A DNA stretch of 20,874 bases from Chloroflexota bacterium (GCA_003451595.1 DMDA01000024.1:43486-64359), one strand, 5' to 3'. Shown: positions 1 to 8,003, counted from the first letter of the stretch. A program made the numbers and translations. The notes: generated from the letters alone by a model not told the origin.

Positions 1-1571
1 ACCGAGGGCGAAAGCTCCGTCACCTGGATGGGGCCGGCCAGCACAACGCCGGCAGGCAGCTCATCCTGCATCATGGTGATTGCCGGGGCGGTTCCGCCCA
101 CATGCTCAATCTCGATGGTGTACGTAAAGATGTCTCCCGGCCTGACTGGTGTGCTTGTGGTTTCGGCGCGCTTGGCGATGTGCAACTCTCCTGGCTGACC
201 GGACTGCTCCAGGCGGCGCAGGTAATCTTCGGTTTCGCCAAAGGCAAAGGCATTGGGGGCGTCGGGGCCGCGGCCATCCGCCAAGCCGGTCGCCGGATCG
301 ACGATGGCAGGGATTTCGCTCAGGGAGAAGCGCATCCAGTGCAAAGCGGCATCCAGTTCTGCCGGCGTGTTGAAGACGAGCTTCGTCGTGATGGGAACAT
401 CGACGGGAACGCCGGCTGGCAGCGCCGTCATGTTCACAACGAAATTCTGGATGATCCACTCGAAGGAACGCGCCTCGCCGCCGGGGAACTGTTCACCCTG
501 GCAAACGCCTACATCTGACCAGTCGCCGTCGCGGTTGCCGTCAAACCAGACGTTCAGATACATCCGTTCCAGCGTTGAGGCCGGGTGTCGCGTGAAGCGC
601 ACGGTCAGCGTGGCTTCCTGGCAGTTGACCAGCGGCGCGCCGGGATTGCGCCAGCCGTCGTCGCCACGATCGTTGTTAGCATTGTCCAACCCACCAGCCA
701 GGATATTGTTGATAATGTCCTGATCCGCAGCCGGCGGAGCCGCATCGACTTCGGCGGTCAGCCCACGCCCTAGCACAGCCTCGATATGCGCGTTGATGTG
801 CTTTGGTCCGGTGGCGCCAGCGGCCGAGCCTCCCCATACTGTGGGGAAACGTCCGAGCACACCCGACGCCGGATACGCCGTGTTGTTCAGGTCCACGCCG
901 CCTGCGCCTGCTCGATTGGAGCTGTCGGGGGCGTCGCCCAGGTCGGGCCGATTCTGGCCATCTGGCGGCGGAACTTCGCCCTTCACGACACAAATGTCAT
1001 CCAGGAAAAATTCCTGCCCGCCGATCTCAAACTCGTTGATGGCGCCTTCGACGCGTAGCTCTCCGGCGTCGTTGCCCAGCCCGCCGGTGACGCTGACAAC
1101 GGCGCCGCCGATAGTCATGCCATCCAGTGCGGCCAGATTTTCAACGTTCTGCAAGACGCCATTGATGAGCACGTTGACGTTGCCGCCGTACTCACCAAAG
1201 CGTAGCCCCAGGCCAAGGATGCCCGGTGTACTGGTGGTGACCGGCAACAGCAGCCGTACGCGCGCGTTGTTGACCGTCAGCTCCTGGCCGGAGCCGGCCG
1301 CCATCAAGCCGTTGCTCACCTCGACGTAACCGGCGGTTGTGTCGGTTCCGTCGAGCCACTTGAACGGCTTCACCTCAAACTGTAGGGTGCTGGCGAAATT
1401 GTTGCCAACGACGTACCGTGTGCCCAGCGTCAAGTCTTCGAAAGCGGCGCACTGCAGCACGCCGCCGGTGGCCTGCGCCGGTGCAGCGATGAAGGCTGTC
1501 AGCATCGCCAGGATGATCAGCAGCGACCACCAAGGCGGGGACGATCGACGGAACCAATGACTGCGTGACAT
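1..1571 (-). CDS. Secreted GEVED / DUF11-domain surface protein, C-terminus outside window
   Basis: The frame is open from ATG at 1571 to the left edge (523 codons, no stop), so the C-terminus is missing. An AGGAGGT ribosome site at 1577-1583 lies 5 nt before the ATG. Residues 1-35 form a signal peptide: Arg-rich start, hydrophobic WWSLLIILAMLTAFIA, then APAQA. Residues about 38-190 are a Gly/Asn/Val-rich probable beta-sandwich. From about 195 comes the module LGDAPDSSN...TAYPASG...RFPTVWGG...GPKHINA, followed by a GEVED domain (about 290-440) with the acidic loop WFDGNRDGDWSD and the closing signature FGETEDYLRRL. The last 60 residues (LHIAKRAETTSTPVRPGDIFTYTIEIEH) begin a DUF11/CARDB-like repeat. 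Such proteins are large extracellular adhesion or surface-layer proteins; the ligand is unknown. It lies 110 bp downstream of the C11 protease gene with no terminator between, so co-transcription is likely. Confidence 0.87.
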   Translation of the reverse strand, partial: MSRSHWFRRSSPPWWSLLIILAMLTAFIAAPAQATGGVLQCAAFEDLTLGTRYVVGNNFASTLQFEVKPFKWLDGTDTTAGYVEVSNGLMAAGSGQELTVNNARVRLLLPVTTSTPGILGLGLRFGEYGGNVNVLINGVLQNVENLAALDGMTIGGAVVSVTGGLGNDAGELRVEGAINEFEIGGQEFFLDDICVVKGEVPPPDGQNRPDLGDAPDSSNRAGAGGVDLNNTAYPASGVLGRFPTVWGGSAAGATGPKHINAHIEAVLGRGLTAEVDAAPPAADQDIINNILAGGLDNANNDRGDDGWRNPGAPLVNCQEATLTVRFTRHPASTLERMYLNVWFDGNRDGDWSDVGVCQGEQFPGGEARSFEWIIQNFVVNMTALPAGVPVDVPITTKLVFNTPAELDAALHWMRFSLSEIPAIVDPATGLADGRGPDAPNAFAFGETEDYLRRLEQSGQPGELHIAKRAETTSTPVRPGDIFTYTIEIEHVGGTAPAITMMQDELPAGVVLAGPIQVTELSPS

Positions 1572-1681
1572 ACTTTACCTCCTGTTGTGACTGAAAATTT
1601 GTGAAGCTACTGGAACAAAAAGTGCGATCTTTGACTGAAGTGCTTACACGTGTTCGGGACGTTCGCCTGACTGCTGATGGG

Positions 1682-4336
1682 TTATGGACGCAGGGTGACG
1701 GGCAGATAGAGCCGGTGATAGATAACGCGTTCCGACAGGGCAATGGTCTGCTCGTCGGCGTCGATCGCCGCCACGCGGAAGCGCCAGTCGCCGCCGCTGT
1801 CTGAGAGTGTGTATTCCAGCACGCCAGCGTCCACCACAGCCAGCAACACCTCGTTGACGCCGCCCGGTTTGTGCGCCAGGATATGGTAGGCTGTGGGCGC
1901 ACCGCCACGCGGAGCCGACCATTGCAGGCGCAACTCACCGGCGCTCGTCGTCTGCAGCGCCAACGGCAGCGTCTCCACCGTGCCGGAGATCACGACTGTC
2001 GGCGGCGTGTAGGTGCACCATTCACCGATGGTGGGGGTGAGAGGCTGTGCATACCAGGCGGCCAGGAATTCATCCCAGCGTCCGTCGTCCACGAAGGCGA
2101 ACGATTGCGTCACCTGCACCTGCTGCGTTGGGTCGGGCGACCAGATGGCGTCGAAAGGGGCGCCGGTGCGATAGATGCTGGCGCGCCAGGCGACGGCGGC
2201 GGGAATGTTGCGCGCCAGCGGCGCCAGGATCGTGATCTTGTCGTCGTAATCCCAGAATTCGTCGGGCTGGATGTAGGGATAGCCAACGCGGAAGGTGTGC
2301 TGCACTCGCTCCAGCACCTGTAGCAGCTGCGTCGCGGCGGCCACAATCGCCGGGTCGTCGAGATCGGGCTGGCTGAAACGGATGCGTAGATTGAGCGCCA
2401 GCCGTCCCGCCCCGATCAGTTCGTCGGGCGGGCCTAAGTGCAGGTTGCCGCGTCCGCATTGCGTCGTGTCGGCATAGCGTCCGGCGCCTGCCGCCAGCAG
2501 GATTGCCTCGCCCTTGCCGGCGTCGACTGCGGCGCGCAACGCATCACCCAGGTCGCTCACGGCGGCGGCAATGTCATCGATGTCGGCGCCCCGTAGCCAG
2601 AAGATGGCATTGGGGTTGCCATCGCTCAACATGCGCTGGTAGATGTGGATGATGGCGTCGGCCATCTCCTCCGGTGTGAGCGCCGGCGCAAAGAAGGGCA
2701 AATAGAGTTGATAGGGCGCCACCAGCCAGGCATAGTTGGGCGACGCTACGAAGACTGTAGCTGTGTTGCGCACCTCGTAGAGAATGTCGAGGTTGCCCTG
2801 GAAGCACTGATCGAAGAAGACCAGATCAAACGGATTGGCGCCGTTGTCGGTGGCGGCGGCCAATGCCTGACCCAGCGCCGGCGTGCTCATGTAGGCGCCA
2901 TCAGTAACATCGGTGGGTGTGTAATCGACCCCGCGCGGCAATGCCGGGATGCCGGGTTGCGGCGTGGCGGGCGGCTCCCCCGGCGCCGTTGGCGGCGTCC
3001 AGGCCAGCGCTGGCGCCAGCGCCACGCCGTGTCCCACTATCGACACAATGGTGCGGGCGGCATCCTGTCCGAACGTTGCGCGCGCCTGTGTGAGGAAATG
3101 CGCCAGCACCGCCGGGTCGGCCGTGTTGAGTTCATCCACTCCCCACCAGCTCTGCACCAGGTCGGTCAACGTCGCCTGTCCGCCTTCCAGCCTCCAGATG
3201 CGTGTATCGCCGTCTGCGCTGCCGTCCGCCAGGTAGATCACCTGGGCGCTGTGGTTCTGGATGGAGCCGCGGCGCAGCCGGTCGCGGATGGGCGCAATGT
3301 AGGGATCGAGGTCGTTGTCGGCGGAAAAGTAAACCAACACGAGCACGCGCTGATCGGTGAGGGTGGTGAAGATGATCTGCACCGGTGCGCTGCGATGGTC
3401 GTCGGGCTGGCTGCCGTGCGCGGGCGTGAAGCTGGTCAGTTGCACTTGATAACTGCGCCCCGGTTGCAAGCTGGTGATTGCCAGCGATGCACTCAGCTTG
3501 TCCGGCGTGCGTAGCGTCAGCAAGGGCGTGATGATGGTGTTCTCGGTGATGATCGCTTCGTAATAGCCGCCATCCAGCGTGTAGCTGATCGGCTGCCACT
3601 CCAGGATGACGCTGTTGCTGGTGACAGCGGTGGCGCGCAGACCGAGCGGTGCAATCGTCTGTGTTTGCTGCCAGCCGGGCGCGGCGGCATCGACGCACGC
3701 CGCCACCGGCGCGCCTTGTGCAGTGAGCAAGTTATAGTCCAGGGTGAGCGTGGTCAGGTGCACAGCCAGGTCACAGAACTCAGCAGGAATGGCGCCGCCC
3801 AGCGAATTGTTGTCGAGACGCAGCGCCGTGAGTGCGGTCAATGCCGCCAGCTTGCGTGGCAATGCCCCGATCAGGCGGTTGGCTGCAAGATTCAGCTCGG
3901 CCACATGACCGTTGCGGCAGGTCACGCCGTACCAACTGCATGGAGTCAACGTTTTCAGCCAGCCGGAGCGTTGTGTCCACCCGTCGCCGCCGGTGCGCAG
4001 ATAGAGATCGGCCAACGCCTCGCATTCGGCGCGCGGGAGTTCGGTCTGCGTCTGGCAGAGCGTGCCGGGCAACGTCTCACCGGTCTGCGCCAGCGCTGCG
4101 TGCGCAAGGAGAGCGACCATGCCTGCGCCAAGCAGTAGCGCCAGGCTCAGGGCAGCGACCATTCTAATAGACAACACAAATAGACCTTGCTCATCTTCCC
4201 GGAAGCTCTGAGCTTCCGGGAAGATATCGGATGTACGATGTTTGATTGTGCTATCTATAAGCAGGATGGCGCCAGCGCCGCGCTGCTCCCAATGGAAGGT
4301 GGATAGTGCTTCAATGATCATGGCATGTGTCCTCAT
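1682..4336 (-). CDS. Secreted LRR-Fn3 clostripain-like (peptidase C11) cysteine protease
   Basis: This is a predicted secreted caspase-fold protease of the clostripain family. Numbered from the ATG at 4336 (884 aa): signal peptide about 54-83 (VLSIRMVAALSLALLL...AALAQ); Cys-paired cap and plant-type LRRs about 94-205 (CSWYGVTC, LNLAANRLIGALP, LRLDNNSLGGAIP); Fn3-like about 225-325; C11 domain about 330-640 with catalytic His436 in SIVGHG and Cys511 in FDQCFQG; a second Fn3-like region; and the tail LYLPVTLRP. The start is uncertain. ATG 4336 has the best ribosome site (AAGGAGG, 4341-4347), but it puts 53 residues before the signal peptide, including a stretch encoded by the palindrome at 4193-4225. 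GTG 4177 (weak AAGG) or ATG 4162 would give a conventional signal-peptide start and may be the ancestral one. Substrate unknown. The GEVED protein downstream is a possible partner or target. Confidence 0.85.
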   Translation of the reverse strand: MRTHAMIIEALSTFHWEQRGAGAILLIDSTIKHRTSDIFPEAQSFREDEQGLFVLSIRMVAALSLALLLGAGMVALLAHAALAQTGETLPGTLCQTQTELPRAECEALADLYLRTGGDGWTQRSGWLKTLTPCSWYGVTCRNGHVAELNLAANRLIGALPRKLAALTALTALRLDNNSLGGAIPAEFCDLAVHLTTLTLDYNLLTAQGAPVAACVDAAAPGWQQTQTIAPLGLRATAVTSNSVILEWQPISYTLDGGYYEAIITENTIITPLLTLRTPDKLSASLAITSLQPGRSYQVQLTSFTPAHGSQPDDHRSAPVQIIFTTLTDQRVLVLVYFSADNDLDPYIAPIRDRLRRGSIQNHSAQVIYLADGSADGDTRIWRLEGGQATLTDLVQSWWGVDELNTADPAVLAHFLTQARATFGQDAARTIVSIVGHGVALAPALAWTPPTAPGEPPATPQPGIPALPRGVDYTPTDVTDGAYMSTPALGQALAAATDNGANPFDLVFFDQCFQGNLDILYEVRNTATVFVASPNYAWLVAPYQLYLPFFAPALTPEEMADAIIHIYQRMLSDGNPNAIFWLRGADIDDIAAAVSDLGDALRAAVDAGKGEAILLAAGAGRYADTTQCGRGNLHLGPPDELIGAGRLALNLRIRFSQPDLDDPAIVAAATQLLQVLERVQHTFRVGYPYIQPDEFWDYDDKITILAPLARNIPAAVAWRASIYRTGAPFDAIWSPDPTQQVQVTQSFAFVDDGRWDEFLAAWYAQPLTPTIGEWCTYTPPTVVISGTVETLPLALQTTSAGELRLQWSAPRGGAPTAYHILAHKPGGVNEVLLAVVDAGVLEYTLSDSGGDWRFRVAAIDADEQTIALSERVIYHRLYLPVTLRP
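4193..4225. repeat. 33-bp perfect palindrome, copy 1
   Basis: The arms ATCTTCCCGGAAGCT (4193-4207) and AGCTTCCGGGAAGAT (4211-4225) are exact reverse complements around the 3-base centre CTG. The same 15-base arms recur at 13814-13847 with the centre CCAA. If protease translation begins at 4336, the element is read in frame as IFPEAQSFRED; if it begins at 4177, the hairpin sits in the mRNA leader just above the start. There is no T-tract next to it, so it is not a simple terminator. Confidence 0.9.
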
Positions 4337-4364
4337 ATACCCTCCTTGCGCTGCCAAAATTGCG

Positions 4365-4580
4365 TCAGATGTGGCCGGGTGTGCTGTCAGGCGGCCTTGC
4401 TGTATCCATGGTGGTAAGTTCGCGCGGCTTGCTGCTTTGCCTGGCAAAGACTTGCTCCCACATCAGCAGGCTTTGGTGCAGCAAGACGGGCAGATCATTG
4501 GGGGGCGCGTTGTCCGCAGCAACAGTCATACATTGACAAGAGACAGGCATAGATGGATGGTTCAGGACATGGGCAGACAT
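4365..4580 (-). CDS. Possible 71-aa small ORF upstream of the C11 protease
   Basis: I do not recognise this product. The ATG at 4580 is preceded by AGGAG with about 8 nt spacing, and the stop lies 28 bp before the protease ATG at 4336, as expected for a small first gene or leader in the same transcript. The peptide (MSAHVLNHPSMPVSCQCM...) has two close cysteines and no signal peptide or membrane segment, and its composition is not clearly protein-like. It could be a regulatory leader peptide or a chance ORF in the 5' leader. The main support is the ribosome site and the position. Confidence 0.3.
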   Translation of the reverse strand: MSAHVLNHPSMPVSCQCMTVAADNAPPNDLPVLLHQSLLMWEQVFARQSSKPRELTTMDTARPPDSTPGHI

Positions 4581-4621
4581 TGATTTGCTCCTGAGGTCTG
4601 GTTACAACTGCATCGCTCTAC

Positions 4622-4650
4622 ACCATAGTAACCTCCACCGTCAGGCGCAA
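4622..4650 (-). promoter_or_regulatory. Weak candidate promoter for the protease/adhesin unit
   Basis: On the minus strand a TTGCGC (4645-4650) is followed after 17 bp by TATGGT (4622-4627). This is only a partial match to a sigma-70-type promoter. It lies 42 bp upstream of the small ORF start at 4580, where a promoter for the minus-strand surface-protein genes would be expected. Confidence 0.25.
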
Positions 4651-4671
4651 GTGGCAATTGCAAGATATTTT

Positions 4672-4705
4672 TTGGCTCAAATTGGCTCATGGTATACTGT
4701 GGGCT
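4672..4705 (+). promoter_or_regulatory. Promoter with TTGGCTCA direct repeats, predicting a leaderless mRNA
   Basis: Two exact TTGGCTCA copies (4672-4679 and 4682-4689) start 10 bp apart, one helical turn. They cover the -35 region of a good -10 box, TATACT (4693-4698). The ATG of the TPR regulator follows only 7 nt later, at 4706, with no ribosome site. Transcription would therefore start at or within a few bases of the ATG. The repeats look like a regulator or activator site, possibly for autoregulation. The start point and operator role are inference. Confidence 0.55.
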
Positions 4706-7159
4706 ATGCCCCAAATCACCGACACCGAATGGATCGAACAGGTCAATGACGCCTACAAAGATTATGGCAGCATCCTGGCGTTATCGCGCTCACCGCTGGC
4801 AAGCTCACCGCTGGTGACGCCGGCGCTGGTGCTTGACCCGTTGACGCCGACGCCGGAGGAACGCGGGCGCGGATTGCAGCTGGCGTTGCGTTGGGCGTTG
4901 GCGCAGATCGCCCCAGAGCCGCCGCGCTATCCGCTGGGCGAATTTCGCCCTCTCGATGACCCTACCTGGCGCGACCCGGCGTGGTGGCGTTACAACATCT
5001 TGCGTCATCGCTACGTTGAACCGCTTCACCCGGATGACTTCGTCGAGAGCGGGCGGTACACAGAGACGTTGATGGCGCTCACAGGCATTGTCACTGCCGA
5101 TGCTTTCTTTGACGTGCGCAATCGCGCTGTCCGCGCTGCCGCCGCCGCACTGGAGCAATTGCTCACCAACTCGCGTGCCCAGGATGAATTGCAACAGCAG
5201 GCGTTGATATATTTCTGTGCACCACTAATGCGGCAACCTGAGTTGCGCGCCATGCTCGGCATTGCCGCCGCGTTGGATGGCGTCTTTCCGCGCACGCTGT
5301 TGCTGGCGCTGGCCTCTGCCGAGAATCTGCCTGCACCTGATGCAGGTGTGGATGCATTGATCCTGCAGCGCTTCATCCTGACCGGTGATGCTGGCGCCAG
5401 TCTGTGGATGGCGCCAGCGTTGCGAGCATATATCTATCATCGCGAAGACCAGGCGCGGCGACGCGTGCGCCATGCGCGCGTCGCCGACTACTTTGCCAGG
5501 CGCGAGTTGAGCCTGGCGGCTGCGCAGCACTTGCGTCTGGCGGAACAATGGGAGGCCGCAGCCGATCAGTTGCTTGATCACGCTTCCCACCTCACCGGCG
5601 AGACGCCCCCCGCCACACTGCGCGCTGAGGTGACGGCGCTGCTTGCCGGTCGTCTCGATGACACGCGGCGCTATCGACTCCAGGTGTGGGCCAGCGACCT
5701 CAGCGCGGCAATGGGGGATGCAGAGGCTGCCAGCGATGCGTGCCGGGCTGCGCTCAAGGTCGCGCACACAGCGAGCGAACAGGGCGCCGTCTTTCGACGC
5801 ATGGGCAAACTCTACGAGATGCGCAACCAGCTCCGCGCCCTCGCCTATTATCGTCAGGCAGAAGCAGCATTGTCGCAGGACAGCAGCCCTGAGTTGGTGG
5901 CGCTGCTCAAGGATCGCGGCTGGCTGCACATCCATCGTCGCGCCTGGGGTGAGGCCGCCGCCGATTTGACGCGCGCCCTGTCCCTGACGCCTGTCAATGA
6001 CATCGCCACGCGCGCCGATGTCCTGGATGCGCTGGCCGCGCTGCGGCGTTATCAACATGACCTGCCCGCTGCGATCAGCTACGCACAACAGGCGCTGGCG
6101 TTGCGTGAACAGAGTGGCGATCTGTTGCGTGTGACGAAGTCATTAGGCAACCTGGGACTCCTCTACACAGCCACGGGGGAATATGGTCATGCAGTTGCCG
6201 CGCATCAGGAAGCGCGCGCGGCGGCGCAGCGGCTTGGCAGTTTGGAATTGGCAGCGACGGCGACACTCAACATTGGGCTGGCGCATCACCTGGCGGGCGA
6301 TCGGGTGAAAGCTGTGGAGGTCTACCGCGCCAGCCTGGCGCAGGCGCGCGAAATCAACTATGTGCTGGTCGAGCTGCGGGCGCTCTCGAACTTGGCGGAG
6401 GCGTTAGCGGAACTGGGTGAACTGGAAGCCGCACAGCGTTACTGGCAACGGGGGGTGGAACTGGCGCGTCGCGAGGAATTTGACGACGAACGCGCCTATT
6501 TGCAGGAGCTGGCTGAACGCTTTGGCTTTCGCAAGACCGACGCCCATCAAACGTCGACTGCACCAGATGCAGGTAAACCCGCACCGACTTCGGCCGGTTA
6601 CCAACCCGCCGTTGACCTGCTGAGCGCCGAAGATGCGCTGGCGCTCGACCTGGCGCGGCGTGAGGGCAAGGTTACGCCGCGCCGACTGATGGAGGTTGCC
6701 CATCTCAGTAAAGCGACTGCTACGCGTCGGCTGACTGCCCTGGCTGCCGCCGGCCTGTTGACGCAGGTCGGACGCGGGCGCGGGACGAGTTATGTGATGG
6801 ATGGAGGGAGGGACTGGCTGAACAAGAGGTTAGAGAGTGGAGATTGGGATGAGCAGGGAGAGACCAGGATCGACAACGACAAGCTACGCTCCCCTAGTCG
6901 CCAATCGCCAATCGCCCAGACGCATAGTCCCCCTATCTCACTTCCTCACACCCTCTGTGCGCGCTACGGCATCCTCGCCGTGGGCCGGGTGGTCGATGCA
7001 CCGATTCTGGCGTTGCGCTTTGAACGCTTGCCCGACCTGCTCACCTTTCTCGCCTTGCGCGCGGAGGTGTGGCAGGAAGTCGGTGAGACGGTCGAGATGC
7101 TGCCGGTTGAGGCGCTGGCGCCGGGGCAGGTTGTCGCCTGGCAAGAGGAAGATGCTTGA
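4706..7159 (+). CDS. Large TPR protein with winged-helix DNA-binding domain (putative regulator)
   Basis: The protein has 817 aa from ATG 4706. An upstream in-frame ATG at 4658 would place the -10 box inside the gene and is rejected. Residues about 1-310 are helical and resemble the arm and winged-helix part of STAND/MalT-type regulators (RRVRHARVADYFARR...AAQHLRLAEQWEAAADQLLDHA), but I see no Walker A motif. Residues about 325-605 are tetratricopeptide repeats (for example KSLGNLGLLYTATGEYGHAVAAHQEA). Residues about 635-698 form a winged helix (KVTPRRLMEVAHLSKATATRRLTAL followed by a GRGRGTSYVM wing). Next come a low-complexity linker and a 65-residue C-terminal domain. This layout suggests a cytoplasmic transcription regulator that uses TPRs to bind a partner or signal. 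It is divergent from the protease/adhesin genes and may control them or itself. No ligand can be named. Confidence 0.8.
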   Translation: MPQITDTEWIEQVNDAYKDYGSILALSRSPLASSPLVTPALVLDPLTPTPEERGRGLQLALRWALAQIAPEPPRYPLGEFRPLDDPTWRDPAWWRYNILRHRYVEPLHPDDFVESGRYTETLMALTGIVTADAFFDVRNRAVRAAAAALEQLLTNSRAQDELQQQALIYFCAPLMRQPELRAMLGIAAALDGVFPRTLLLALASAENLPAPDAGVDALILQRFILTGDAGASLWMAPALRAYIYHREDQARRRVRHARVADYFARRELSLAAAQHLRLAEQWEAAADQLLDHASHLTGETPPATLRAEVTALLAGRLDDTRRYRLQVWASDLSAAMGDAEAASDACRAALKVAHTASEQGAVFRRMGKLYEMRNQLRALAYYRQAEAALSQDSSPELVALLKDRGWLHIHRRAWGEAAADLTRALSLTPVNDIATRADVLDALAALRRYQHDLPAAISYAQQALALREQSGDLLRVTKSLGNLGLLYTATGEYGHAVAAHQEARAAAQRLGSLELAATATLNIGLAHHLAGDRVKAVEVYRASLAQAREINYVLVELRALSNLAEALAELGELEAAQRYWQRGVELARREEFDDERAYLQELAERFGFRKTDAHQTSTAPDAGKPAPTSAGYQPAVDLLSAEDALALDLARREGKVTPRRLMEVAHLSKATATRRLTALAAAGLLTQVGRGRGTSYVMDGGRDWLNKRLESGDWDEQGETRIDNDKLRSPSRQSPIAQTHSPPISLPHTLCARYGILAVGRVVDAPILALRFERLPDLLTFLALRAEVWQEVGETVEMLPVEALAPGQVVAWQEEDA
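6798..6955. other. In-frame GA-rich / CT-rich low-complexity segment inside the TPR regulator gene
   Basis: The coding strand is strongly purine-rich from about 6798 to 6868 (GGAGGGAGGGA, GAGAGTGGAGATTGGG) and pyrimidine-rich from about 6887 to 6955, with CGCCAAT repeated in tandem (6899-6912) and clusters such as CCCCCTATCTCACTTCCTCA. It encodes a polar Ser/Pro/Gln linker between the winged helix and the last domain. Composition differs sharply from the flanks, so it may be an inserted intergenic-type repeat that stayed in frame. It may also simply be a fast-evolving linker. Confidence 0.45.
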
Positions 7160-7288
7160 AAAATTCGTTGGTTTCAGGTGGCGTGTAGCGATCCCCGCCG
7201 ACCTGTAGCTGCTGCTTGGCCAGGTGTTGAGCATGACGGCATACGATGCCCATGAGCTTGATGTCTCTGCGTCAAGATAGGCGACGTT

Positions 7289-8003
7289 TCAAGCCCTCGG
7301 CAGCGTAAAATAGAAAACGGCGCCCTCACCGGGCTTGCCGCTGCTTTCGACGCTGACCGCACCGCCTAGCTGGGTGACGATGCGTTTGACGAGCGCCAGT
7401 CCCAATCCATGTCCACGCAGCGACGATCCGCCCCGTCGATAGAAGGGATCGAACAAATGTGACTGAACGTCAGGCGGGATGCCGTCGCCGTGATCGCGCA
7501 CCCAATAGCGCACCATGCCATCACGCCACAGCTCACCTCCCACCTCGATTTGCGCCGGCGGCGAGCTGTACTTGATGGCGTTGGTGATCAAGTTGTCCCA
7601 GACGCGTTCCACCAGACCAACGTGGCCGATGGCGGCCGGCAGCCTGAGCGTTGTCGAACAGTCGCCGGTATTTTTCCTCGCTTGCCTGCAGCGCGCGATT
7701 TGCCGCCTGGAGTTGCGCTGTGCGTTCGCACACACGTGCTTCAAGTTCGGCGTTTGCCTCATTGAGCATCCGCTCGGTAAGGCGTTGCTGATGGAGAGCG
7801 GCCACCTGGTGTGCGCAAGCCTCAACCAGGTCGGCATCGACAATGTCGGCGCCCGCCATGCCAAACATGATGCAGCCGACGATGGCGTCGCGCCAGACCA
7901 TGCCCACGACATAACACGCCGTAATGCCCAACATCTTGCGTGCGTGGATGTCAGGATTGGGCGCCGCGCTCGGCGATCCTGGAGGTCGGCGAGTTGTGTG
8001 CAA
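7289..8003 (-). pseudogene. Degenerate sensor histidine kinase (internal deletion and frameshift)
   Basis: Two reading frames together give the remains of one kinase. From about 7990 to 7648 the first frame reads the end of a GAF-like domain (VVGMVWRDAIVGCIMFGMAGAD), a coiled coil (LTERMLNEANAELEARVCERTAQLQAANRALQ) and the first residues of a PAS domain (EEKYRRLFDNA). At about 7640-7650 the sequence jumps into a different frame that continues with a HATPase domain: N-box WDNLITNAIKYSS, G1 VRDHGDGIP, F-box LFDPFYRRGG, G2 GHGLGLALVKRIV, ending FYFTLPRA. The rest of the PAS domain and the whole HisKA dimerisation/phospho-acceptor domain are missing, and no N-terminal sensor precedes it. The ATPase half alone could still be translated but would have no phospho-acceptor His. 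The remnant ends about 60 bp from tRNA-Lys. Confidence 0.8.

Noticed and set aside
2645..3514. 289-codon open frame on the plus strand
   Set aside because: It lies wholly antisense to the C11 protease, whose catalytic motifs and domains are clear. The translation is Arg/Gly-rich without recognisable motifs, and there is no ribosome site.
5225..6088. 287-codon open frame on the minus strand
   Set aside because: It is antisense to the TPR part of the regulator. It is a by-product of high G+C third positions, with no motif or ribosome site.
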